Source of the DNA: Kribbella catacumbae DSM 19601
GTDB taxonomy: Bacteria; Actinomycetota; Actinomycetes; Propionibacteriales; Kribbellaceae
Length of the DNA: 64,000 nucleotides
NCBI RefSeq assembly: GCF_000372465.1
Contig: NZ_AQUZ01000002.1
Location: forward strand, 186,160 to 250,159
Direction of reading: 5' to 3'
In this document: positions 1 through 8,200 of the stretch, piece after piece
Layout of the letters: each line of letters opens with the position of its first letter
Numbering within the stretch: position 1 is the stretch's first letter
The notes under the pieces: generated by a model
What the model was told of the DNA's origin: nothing
Databases searched by the model: none
The model's input: the letters and a program-made list of their open reading frames with translations, nothing else
Position numbers and translations under genes: made by a program

Positions 1-113
1 CTGCTGCACCGCTGAGGGCCCCGCCTGCGGTGGGGTCCGGACGCTTGGCGATCTCGCCGCTGGCCGGCCACTGCGCGTCGACCCGCGGCTGGCGCCGTCA
101 GCTGGCACGAGCC

Positions 114-461
114 GTGAGTAGCAAACCGGGGCCCTGCCCGGATTGCAGCGCGGGAGCCCGACAACCGCACGCCAACGACTGCGACGTTGCGCGATGCCTG
201 ACCACGGGAGGCCAGCGCCTGTCCTGCCTCATGCTCGGCGCGTCACAGAGTCATGACTGCGGACACGACACCTGGTCCGGCGAGTGGCCGGGCAACGCCG
301 AATGCCGCGAGTTCGGCTGGTACGTCTACGGCGACCCGAGCGTGGACGGTTTCTGGGTGCGCTGCGGCGCCGACCACCCTCAGGCGACCGAAGACCTCAA
401 CCGTCTGGTCACCGAGGCCGACTGGAACCCGGCCCTGCAGCGCTGGCAGCAGCGGCCGTGA
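114..461 (+). CDS. Conserved Cys-rich actinobacterial hypothetical protein (GEWPG-AECREFGWY type)
   Basis: The C-terminal half has the look of a small protein common in actinobacterial plasmids and prophages: CPDC near the start, an NDCDVARC motif, HDCG, then GEWPGNAECREFGWY and an ATEDLNRL segment before the stop. The paired cysteines suggest metal binding, but no function is established. The frame is open to the left edge of the window, so the true start could lie upstream. I chose the GTG at 114 because the residues before it look unlike protein; a GTG at 30 is the alternative. No strong ribosome binding site marks either. It is read toward the other plus-strand genes at the left of the element. 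Confidence 0.6.
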   Translation: MSSKPGPCPDCSAGARQPHANDCDVARCLTTGGQRLSCLMLGASQSHDCGHDTWSGEWPGNAECREFGWYVYGDPSVDGFWVRCGADHPQATEDLNRLVTEADWNPALQRWQQRP

Positions 462-603
462 TCAGCAGCAAATAGACCTCACGGCCGGCTCGGCGTCGTC
501 CAGCGCCGCCACTGGACGAACTCCACCAGCCCATCATGCTTGCTCTGCGTTGCGCAGCAGGCTCATGGACCGCCTACCCCGACCACCACAGATTGCGACG
601 ACG

Positions 604-807
604 ATGGCCTGGATCAGATGCCCCCATTGTGACGAGAAACGGGACACCTCCGGGCGCTACACCTCGCCGACCAACGCGAAGCGCGATCACGACTGGTGGC
701 TTGAGGAGCACCTCTCAGGCAGGTGCGTCCTGAACGATCTGTCCACGCAAGACGCAGCCCGGAGCGCGGCCACCAGGCGACAACCTGAGGGCACAGCTGA
801 CCTCTGA
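604..807 (+). CDS. Possible small zinc-ribbon-like protein
   Basis: An ATG at 604 opens a 67-residue protein beginning MAWIRCPHCDEKRDTSG, with a second Cys in SGRCVLND about 30 residues later. A CxxC near the N-terminus followed by charged, Trp-containing sequence is plausible for a small zinc protein from a mobile element. No good Shine-Dalgarno sequence precedes it and the C-terminal 20 residues look weak, so this is a tentative call. The frame is open further upstream to 253 but that part reads as out-of-frame sequence of the preceding gene. Confidence 0.3.
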   Translation: MAWIRCPHCDEKRDTSGRYTSPTNAKRDHDWWLEEHLSGRCVLNDLSTQDAARSAATRRQPEGTADL

Positions 808-877
808 TCGAAGCGCCATCCCCGGCGCTGGCCTCTTGTACTTCCTCTACCTGACTCAATCGACTAAGGAGCCCGCC

Positions 878-1594
878 ATGGGCGCAAGTATGAGCACGGC
901 GTACGTCGCCGCGCTTCCCGACGCCAAGCTCGACTGGGATGCCGGTTCGGAGGCTCTGGACGAGATCACCGATCCGAGTGCCTTCGAGTGGGATTCGTTC
1001 GAGCTCGAGACTCAGGCCGAGTTCCTCGACGACGATGGCGACATCCCCGAAGAGCCGACCTGCGAGATGGCCGATCTCGCGACACTCAAGAAGTACGGAC
1101 GTCGCGTGCTCACCGAGCTCAAGGATGCGCTGGACACACCCGACGTCACCTTGTTGACGATTGGTGGCTACTGGATCTATCTCACCGGAGGACTCGACGT
1201 CGACGCTGGAGTCGACGACGAGTACGGAGCGATCTACGCCTCTCTGGGACTGCCCGACCCTGTGATGAAGGCCGTGGGCTTCGTCCCGAAGCCCGAGTAC
1301 CCTCCGTCGCGCCGATCCGGTGCGCAGGGAGACGCGACCGACACCGACATCGTTGATGCGATCGCGCTCGGCCTTGGAACGAAACCGAAGTGGCAGGGGC
1401 GGGTCGAGCTCACATGGATCGCCGACGCGATCGGACAGGTGCGCCCCCACCCGTACGACGCGGATCCCGTCGACTACTACGAGGACTTCACGGGCCGAAC
1501 GGGCTTCGACCCGCTGAACGACGCCTTCCTCAGTCGATACGTCGGCGAGCGGGCGACGGCCGACGATCACCCCGACGAGCAGAAGGCCCGCTGA
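878..1594 (+). CDS. Acidic protein of unknown function
   Basis: The product is 238 residues and strongly acidic, with many Asp and Glu in its first 60 positions. I recognise no family. The ATG at 878 is preceded by AAGGAG at 866-871 with ideal spacing, which decides against the earlier in-frame codon at 836. The stop TGA overlaps the ATG of the next gene (TGATG at 1592-1596), so the two are translationally coupled. The pair ends at a strong terminator and converges with the RNA-polymerase operon. No signal peptide or membrane segment is seen. An acidic mobile-element protein could be a DNA mimic, but nothing specific supports that. Confidence 0.7.
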   Translation: MGASMSTAYVAALPDAKLDWDAGSEALDEITDPSAFEWDSFELETQAEFLDDDGDIPEEPTCEMADLATLKKYGRRVLTELKDALDTPDVTLLTIGGYWIYLTGGLDVDAGVDDEYGAIYASLGLPDPVMKAVGFVPKPEYPPSRRSGAQGDATDTDIVDAIALGLGTKPKWQGRVELTWIADAIGQVRPHPYDADPVDYYEDFTGRTGFDPLNDAFLSRYVGERATADDHPDEQKAR

Positions 1595-1839
1595 TGTTCA
1601 GCACGACTCGTCGCGTCGTGGCAGTCAGCGCATTCGCGGGCTGCAGCGTTGCTGTCCTGGCCGGCTGGCTCACCGGGTTCTTCGCTCGGGTCGTGACCGG
1701 CGTCAGCAGGTCCTGGGACTCTTTGCTCGCCTGGCTGCGGGCACCTCTGGACATGAGCCATCTCGTCGCCGCGACCGCCGCAGTCCTTGTCCCGCTGGTT
1801 CTGATCCTCGTCATCATCATGGTCCTGTCCGACGATTGA
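1594..1839 (+). CDS. Small two-TM membrane protein
   Basis: This 81-residue protein has a hydrophobic stretch at about residues 7-32 and a second at about 57-76 (HLVAATAAVLVPLVLILVII), joined by a short amphipathic linker. It should span the membrane twice. Its start overlaps the stop of the acidic protein gene, so the two are likely made together and may interact. No family is recognised. A factor-independent terminator follows about 45 bp downstream. Confidence 0.6.
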   Translation: MFSTTRRVVAVSAFAGCSVAVLAGWLTGFFARVVTGVSRSWDSLLAWLRAPLDMSHLVAATAAVLVPLVLILVIIMVLSDD

Positions 1840-1884
1840 CTACCACCACATCTGTGCCTTGCACACGACGAACCCCGAGCACAC

Positions 1885-1926
1885 AGTGCACCCCGGACGC
1901 GATTGCGCCCGGGGTGCACTCTTTTT
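1885..1926 (+). terminator. Strong rho-independent terminator
   Basis: A 12-bp perfect arm pair (AGTGCACCCCGG at 1885-1896 and CCGGGGTGCACT at 1909-1920) closes a short loop and is followed directly by CTTTTT. It ends the plus-strand operon of 878-1839. The stem is nearly symmetric, so it may also limit read-through from the converging minus-strand operon that ends at 1993. Confidence 0.9.
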
Positions 1927-1992
1927 CGAGCATCGGCAGGCCTGCGTTGATCCTGCCGATGTCCGTCCAGCCTTGGATGCGGCGTTGGTTAG

Positions 1993-2616
1993 CTAGGCGA
2001 CGCAGTAAGGCGCCGAGTTGGGCAGCGCTCTGGCAGCCTCGATTGCCGAAATACCCGCGTGGGCGAGGTCGACAAGGTTATGGATGGCGCGCTCGCCCGC
2101 GGTCCAGTCGATGTAACCATCCGCTGCGACGATCAGGACGTGGTCGGGGCGGGTCATCAGGTTGCGGAACGTGTCGACGACGGCTGTGCTGCCGCTCTCG
2201 CAGGCGTCAAGGATTAGAAGCTGGGCGGTGATACCCCCGGCGGCGTGTAGCGCCGCGGCCAACGCGGGCAGGGTTGTACCGAAGCCCCAGTTGCGGGCAC
2301 CGACATACCAGGCGGCATCGCCGTACGGCCACGGCGAATCGTCTCCCCAGGATGTGGGGCTGTAGCCGTGGCCGGTCAGCAATACTGCGTCGGACGTACA
2401 GATTGCCTCGGCCAGTTGGCCGAGGCGTCCGGCGACGATCGGGGAAGCCACCGTGTCCGGTGCACGCTGGTGCAGTTGCGTAGCGAACTTCTGGTACGCG
2501 GGCAGTCCGGTAAAGGTGACGGGGTGCAGCAGACTGGGCACGACACCGACGCTAGCAGCGGATGCGTCGCTGGACGGCTGCGACGGTCTGAGTCGCTGTC
2601 CGCGTCCGGGATGCAT
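1993..2616 (-). CDS. Caspase-fold / CHAT-like putative cysteine peptidase
   Basis: The 207-residue product carries the two hallmark segments of caspase-like (clan CD, CHAT) proteins: VLLTGHG with the catalytic His at about residue 83, and LLILDACESG with the catalytic Cys at about 139, each after a hydrophobic strand. A later strand (HVLIVAADG) fits the same fold. The ATG at 2616 lies 2 nt after the HU gene stop; the frame runs further upstream but there it overlaps the HU gene. It is the last gene of the operon headed by the fused RNA polymerase. Substrates are unknown. Family-wide such proteins act as proteases in signalling, defence or cell death. It has no TPR or other partner domain, which is unusual for CHAT proteins. 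Confidence 0.7.
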   Translation of the reverse strand: MHPGRGQRLRPSQPSSDASAASVGVVPSLLHPVTFTGLPAYQKFATQLHQRAPDTVASPIVAGRLGQLAEAICTSDAVLLTGHGYSPTSWGDDSPWPYGDAAWYVGARNWGFGTTLPALAAALHAAGGITAQLLILDACESGSTAVVDTFRNLMTRPDHVLIVAADGYIDWTAGERAIHNLVDLAHAGISAIEAARALPNSAPYCVA

Positions 2617-2618
2617 GT

Positions 2619-2960
2619 TTAGGCCGGTTCGTCTTCCACGATCGCCTCGTCGGTGAGACTGGGGTGTCCCTCGAGTTGCCGGTTCACGATGGGCGAGGCA
2701 GAGAACTTCAGAACTGAGTAGTCGTCGACCGCGGACTGGCCGAAGTGGACCTTGTGGCCCTTGTGCGCCTGGTGGTAGAAGCGACCGAAGCCTGTCAGTA
2801 CGACGGTCTCGCCTTGGGCGACCGCGTCCATGAGCTCGCCGAAGATCTCTTCGTAGACGGAGGTGACCGTCTTGATCGGCCACCCGCTGCGCGCTGCGAC
2901 GCGCGAGATGAACTCGCGCCTCGCGACGCGCCGGTGTGGGTCGGTCATCACCTGCGTCAT
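2619..2960 (-). CDS. HU/IHF-like nucleoid DNA-binding protein
   Basis: The 113-residue product follows the HU pattern: a helical dimerisation part (REFISRVAARSGWPIKTVTSV), the VxLTGFGRF turn at about residues 53-61 that matches the HU VxLxGFGxF signature, a beta-arm region, and a short C-terminal helix. The arm lacks the usual NP pair that intercalates into DNA, so bending may differ from canonical HU. I chose the ATG at 2960, preceded by CAGGG; an in-frame start exists at 3044. A chromosome normally has its own HU, so this copy probably serves the element. It lies in the RNA polymerase operon, upstream of the caspase-like gene. Confidence 0.85.
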   Translation of the reverse strand: MTQVMTDPHRRVARREFISRVAARSGWPIKTVTSVYEEIFGELMDAVAQGETVVLTGFGRFYHQAHKGHKVHFGQSAVDDYSVLKFSASPIVNRQLEGHPSLTDEAIVEDEPA

Positions 2961-3081
2961 GTTCAGGCCCTGCTCTCTGTTTCTGCGTAACGCTGGTTTT
3001 GTTGGGCTCGGTTGACCGGAAGAGGTCTCTTGAATGGTCAGCATCGGCTGGGGCGTTCGGTCCGGCTCGGCCGATTGGCCG

Positions 3082-3429
3082 TCAGAACTCGAAGCCTTCG
3101 TCCAGCGGGTGACGGAGGTCGCGGTCTTGGATGTCCACGGTCTCGATGTGAGTGATGGTTCGCCGGGTCTCCTTGGACTGGTCGCGTTCCTCCTGGGCGG
3201 CGACTTGGTGTGCTGCGCGCAGTCTGGCCTGGTTCTGCTCGCGGCCGACCTCGGACGCTGCCGCTATCGCGGACTTGATGAACTGCGTGGCGGCGGTGGG
3301 CGTCTTGTCCTGTTGCTGGTAGTGCCGGGCTTGGTCCCACTTCGCCCGGTCGTCCGGTGTGACGAAGCCGAATCCGAGGGCGGTCTCGCTGGGGCGGGGG
3401 AGCCCGTTGCCCTTGTGCTGGTTGCTCAT
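3082..3429 (-). CDS. Unrecognised 115-aa protein of the RNA polymerase operon
   Basis: The ATG at 3429 has GGAG about 10 nt upstream. The protein is hydrophilic and predicted largely helical: a short N-terminal segment (ALGFGFVTPDDRAKW), then an Ala/Gln/Arg-rich helix of about 50 residues, ending in an acidic tail. It has no membrane segment and no cysteine. I see no match to omega, sigma or other known RNA polymerase partners, but its conserved-looking position between the 569-residue protein and HU makes a role with the polymerase possible. Function unknown. Confidence 0.65.
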   Translation of the reverse strand: MSNQHKGNGLPRPSETALGFGFVTPDDRAKWDQARHYQQQDKTPTAATQFIKSAIAAASEVGREQNQARLRAAHQVAAQEERDQSKETRRTITHIETVDIQDRDLRHPLDEGFEF

Positions 3430-3504
3430 AGCTTCAGTTCTCCATTTGAAAGCTGATAGTCACTGACTGCGGCAGTACAGGATCGGTGTGATCGGTCCGG
3501 GACG

Positions 3505-5214
3505 TCAGGCCTGGTATTCGTGCTCGGTCCCCGCTGATTGTGAGGTGCCGTTGGTGCGGGGCTTGCTGGTGCTCGATGCGGTAGAAGCGGTGCTCTGCTG
3601 CGACTGCCATCTGTCGTAGGCCTCGGCTGGATCGTTGCCGACGTGAGCGATGAACTGTTGCCAGTTCTGCCCGTACCGCTGCGCCCACTGTTGAGCGAAC
3701 TCCGGAAAGGCAGCGTCGACGGCCTCCAGCGCGTCGGCGTAGGCGTTGGAGTAGAGCAGCCGTTGATCCTTCTCGCTCACGCTGTCAGCGGCCATGGCCG
3801 CCTGCATGGTGCGTGATTGGAAGAGCCTGTCCGGCAGTTTGCCGGGCATCCCCTCCCCGTCGACCTTTTGCGCGCGGGCGACGCAGCCGAGCATGTAGCC
3901 GGCGAGGTCCTGGTTGAACGCTTCCATGTCGCCGTGCGCAGCCGCGTGCGACATGGTCATCGCCATGGTCTCGGAGATCCGGTCGCGATGTTCGGCGTGC
4001 CCCATCTGGGGGCGAAGGGTGAACGCGCCGAGCACGCCCTGGCGGCTGACGGCGTCCTCGTACCGGGTTGGATCGACGGGCCATCCGGTGCAGTCCAAGA
4101 AGTCACCGCGCCAGACCGTCTGCATCTGGTCGGTGCCAGCGATCCGCTCCTCGTGCGGGGGCGACATGTGCCATTGGCCGTGGGCGAACCCGTTGACCAT
4201 CACCTGCACGCGCGGGTCTTCCCGAATGCGTTGTCCGAGGACGACACGCGAGGCCTCTGTGACTTCCTCGCGACTGATGCCGTCCTCTTCGGCCTGCCGG
4301 TACAGCCTGGCGATCATCGTGGTGTAGCTCGCCATGATCGTCTCGGTGTCCGCACCGGGCTGACGCAGTGCCGCGAACGCGTTCTCGGTCAGTGCCATCT
4401 CGGTCATTCCCGCGGAGCGTGGCGTGAACATCTCGCGGTGGCCGCGCTCACGAAACTTGAGGTCGGCGTAGCGTCTCTGCCACTTCTTGGACAGGTAGCC
4501 ACTGGGATCAACGGAGTCAGCGTCGGGTCGCGACCCTCTGCGTTCGGCCTCGTGTCCTGATGCCAGTTGCTGTGCCCAGTTCATCTTCGACTCGGCCTTG
4601 GCGTCGATGCGCTGCTGGATCGCCGTCGAGACTGGTTCGAGGCGCTCTTTGACGATGTGGCGGAACGTCGGCGACATCAGGTACATCGCCGCCATCGTGG
4701 ACATCACGCGCACGACCGACGCCGCGCTGACGCCCTCGTTCAATGGCCGCATGGCGGCCATGACCATTGTCTCGGCATGCACGCGGTGCATTGCGCTGAG
4801 CTTCTCGACGCGCTCGTCGTCGTTGAACCCTCGCACGAGAATCTTGGACGCACGCAGCGATTCCATGTACTTGTTCCCGGCGTCGCGGACGTTCTCGCGC
4901 AGCAGCTTGAGCTGCTCGCGGTCCGTGAGATCTTCGGTCGCGTTGGTCTGCTCGCGGTCGGCTTCGCGCCGACGGGCCTGTTCCTCCTCGCGGCGGCGCT
5001 CCCGGGTACTGAAGAAGTCGCGGGTGCGGTCCCACCGGTCCTGCCAGCCGGAGCCGCCGGTTCCGTTCTGCCCGGAGGGCTCGTCTTCCCACCACTCGGC
5101 GTCGATCGGCTCCTCCTGGGCGCCGGTTCGACGGTGCTGACTTTGCGCCGGGTTGAAGACCAGTTCGCCGGTGATCGGGAGCGCCTTGCGGCCCCGGCTG
5201 TTTCGTTGCGCCAT
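3505..5214 (-). CDS. Unrecognised 569-aa protein coupled to the fused RNA polymerase
   Basis: The ATG at 5214 lies 5 nt after the polymerase stop, with the GGAGAG of the polymerase C-terminus as its ribosome binding site, so translation is coupled. Residues 1-65 look disordered. Residues about 68-110 are an Arg/Glu-rich coiled coil. The rest is a long helical domain with Trp-rich patches (HGQWHMSPPHEERI; TVWRGDFLDCTGWPVD), and the last 35 residues are Ser/Thr-rich and disordered. There is no signal peptide or TM helix, so it is cytosolic. I recognise no family. Its tight coupling suggests that it works with the polymerase, for example as an initiation or processivity partner; this is inference only. 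Confidence 0.75.
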   Translation of the reverse strand: MAQRNSRGRKALPITGELVFNPAQSQHRRTGAQEEPIDAEWWEDEPSGQNGTGGSGWQDRWDRTRDFFSTRERRREEEQARRREADREQTNATEDLTDREQLKLLRENVRDAGNKYMESLRASKILVRGFNDDERVEKLSAMHRVHAETMVMAAMRPLNEGVSAASVVRVMSTMAAMYLMSPTFRHIVKERLEPVSTAIQQRIDAKAESKMNWAQQLASGHEAERRGSRPDADSVDPSGYLSKKWQRRYADLKFRERGHREMFTPRSAGMTEMALTENAFAALRQPGADTETIMASYTTMIARLYRQAEEDGISREEVTEASRVVLGQRIREDPRVQVMVNGFAHGQWHMSPPHEERIAGTDQMQTVWRGDFLDCTGWPVDPTRYEDAVSRQGVLGAFTLRPQMGHAEHRDRISETMAMTMSHAAAHGDMEAFNQDLAGYMLGCVARAQKVDGEGMPGKLPDRLFQSRTMQAAMAADSVSEKDQRLLYSNAYADALEAVDAAFPEFAQQWAQRYGQNWQQFIAHVGNDPAEAYDRWQSQQSTASTASSTSKPRTNGTSQSAGTEHEYQA

Positions 5215-5219
5215 GGTGC

Positions 5220-8200
5220 TCAGCTCTCCATTTCGTAGCCGGCGCCGTCGGCGGGCGCGGCTGGTTCAGGGTCGATCAGCGGCATGTAGGCCGGGGCCTG
5301 GCCACGGGCAGGCCGCGCAGCGACGGCCACTGCGACGGCATGTGTCGAGCGGCGGCGGTCGCCTCGTGCCTGTGCGGCGCCGTGCTCGTCGGTGACGACG
5401 TCGCGTTTGACGAGGGCGTCCGCGATGGTTTGCACGGTGGGTTCACTGTGCGACCCCGGGTCCGGGAGCAGGCCGTTGGCGGGCCGGCGGGATCGTCGGG
5501 TGGCCGCTGAGCAGAACTGTTCGTTCATCTCGCCGTCGAAAAGGTTCTCGTGCTTGCCGGCGGCGACGACCAGGTCCTCAAGGGTGCCGCCGTACGCCAT
5601 CCGATCCATCAACGAGCCTTGCAGCGACGCATCGTCTTCCAGGTTGCGTACGAGCCCGGTCTTCGGGTCGGTGAGCGCCTGGGCCACCCGGTCCACGTAG
5701 GCAGGGTTGACGGTGACGGCGAAGCCGTCCTTGGCCCGGTAGAAGTCAACGAACTGCTCCACCCACTGCTCAGGTGTCGCCTGGAGCGGGACACCGTCCT
5801 CGAACAGCGCCCGCCACTTGCCTGGCCCGAGGTGTTCCAGAACGCGCCCGCGCCACAGATCGCGCCCCGGTCCCTGCAGCATCTCGTACTTGTGCCGGGC
5901 CTCGGCGGCGTCATGCTTGGCCTGCAGGACGGACTGCGTCACCGGGTAGGTGACCTCGAGGACGGCTTTCATGTCCTCATTGCGCAGCGCGCGGACGGCG
6001 CGCTGGCTGTACGAGCCACCGAGACCGGTGCCGTGGGCCTTGATCGCGGTGGCGAACATCGAGGCCTCCTGGTCGGCCCGATTGATGCCGGAGCGGCCGC
6101 TGTGGCCGCCGAGGTATCGGGCGTAGTCGGTCAGCTTCTGGAGGTTGCCTTTGGCGCCGGTGGTGACGCAGACGTCGCGCACGCTGTTCAGGTGTGACTG
6201 CAGGTCGGCGAACGACAGCGCCGTGCCGAACTCGCCCCGCTGGGCCCTGCGGTAGAAGCCGCTCAACCGGACGGTCACGTCGTCCTGACGCGCACGGGTC
6301 GTCTCCGGAGCTTCATCGGCTGCGCCCCAGCGAATGAGGTTCGCCGCGCCACTCAGGCTGTCCAGCTGTTGGCGCAGCTCGGGGTCCTTCGAGAGCGCCA
6401 CCTGGGTGTCGAGGGAGACCTGCATGGCGAACGGGTGCGTGCCCTGCTCGCTCACGACACCGGTATCCAGGAGGTTCGCCGGCACCGACAGCTTCGCCAT
6501 TGCCTCGGCCTTCGCCGCCCGGCTGTGCAGTTTCACCACGGCGACGGCGTCGCCGTCGAAATCGCCGTCGAAGCACTGGTCCATCACCGGGTTGATGGCC
6601 ACGCCGGTGAGTCGCTGGTCGACCGCGACGCGCAGATAGCGCACGCCCGCGTCGCGCAGCACCGGGTCACGCCAGACGAGCGCGTGGTCACCCTCAATCA
6701 GGCCGAGCTGATCGGCCATGACCGGGCTGACAGCGATTTGGTCGACGTCGAGGCGGGGATCTGCGGTCCATACGGCGGTCGCGGAGTCGGCGAGCCGGCT
6801 CGACATGAGGCCGGTCTTGAAGATGTTGTGTTTCCCGCTGAAGACTCGCTGCTCGAGGTCGGTGGTGATGGCCTCGAAGTTGCGCTGGGCACGGGCGGCG
6901 GCCTGGCTCATGGCGTCGCCGAGTTCTTCGCGCTCGCCCTGGCCGAGGGACCCGGCGTTGAGTTTGTCTTGCAGCGCCCGGTAGCGGCAGGCCTGCTCGT
7001 GGATGTCGAGGTAGCGGTTGGTGTAGTCGTGGGTGACCACGCTGCCGTCGTCGAACTCCTGGCCCGAGCGCAGGTGCGAGGACAGCACCGGTACTTTCCA
7101 GGAGGTCCCGGAGGCCGCCTCGGTCTGTTCGCCGGTCAGGTAGCGCAGCGGGAACGGGATCTCGAGGTCGCCTCCCTTGTCGCCGATGAGCGCACCGAAA
7201 GATCGGCGCATCGCCACGACATGCAGCCCGCCGTTCGAGGTTCGCACCAGCTCAGGCATCGCGAACAGGCGCCGCTCGGGCTGCTCATCCACCAAGTCGT
7301 GGCCCGTCCCGCGGTCATTGCTGTCCCGGCCGATCACGTGCAGTGTCCCGTCTGCTGCCATGGCGAGCCCCACGCTGAGCATGTACTCGCGCAGGTTCGC
7401 CTCGGCACCGGCGTTGTGGCCGTAGAACTCCTGCATGATCGCCGGGCAGCCCTGCGCACCGAGCGCCCAAGCCAGCTGAGAAGAGGCCTTGCGGCCCTTG
7501 CCGGCCAGCACCGATTCGTCGTCGTAGATCTTCGTCTTCTCGTCGACGGCCATGTGGGTGACGATGAACCGCATGCTGCCCAGGCTCCCGGCCCGCACAC
7601 CACCGCCTGGCACCGTCAAATCTTTGGCCCCGGTGGCCATGAGCTCGCGCGCCGAACCCGCATTACGCCGTGAGATCAGCGAGAACGGGCTCATCACCAC
7701 GTGGAGGTCCGGGTTGGCGCGGAACCAGGCAACCTCTTGCTCGACGCGCTCCCGGCCGGCGTCTTCTGGGCGCATGCCGCGGTCGACGACCAGCGACACC
7801 ACGCCCTTGTTGCCGTGAAGATCCGACAGTTTGTCGCCGACGACCAGGTCGCGCAGCTCATTACCCGCGCCGCGGATCTGGTTGGCCTGCGCGAACTCGC
7901 GGCTGATCACGATCGGGTCGTCTGCCGTCCAGCCGCCGAACGTCATCATGGCGGTCCCGGTGGCCGACGTGATCTTCGATGACTGCATCAGCGTGGATGC
8001 GGTCATCTGCTGGCGGTCGAACGGGTCGTACCGGAGTGTTTCGAGCTCGGGGCGGTTCATCAGCGGGGCGCGCCCGCCGGACGTCGTCGCCGGGTCGCCG
8101 GGAATGATCCGTCCCTCAGGACTTACCGTCGCGTCTTCGGTGAGGTAGCGCACGATGCCCTGGTTGGTCGCACCTCCGGTCATGACCGGGTCGAAGTAAC

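Noticed and set aside
614-1570. 318-codon open frame on the minus strand
   Set aside because: It lies opposite the well-supported acidic protein gene and mirrors its codon pattern; no ribosome binding site and no recognisable protein.
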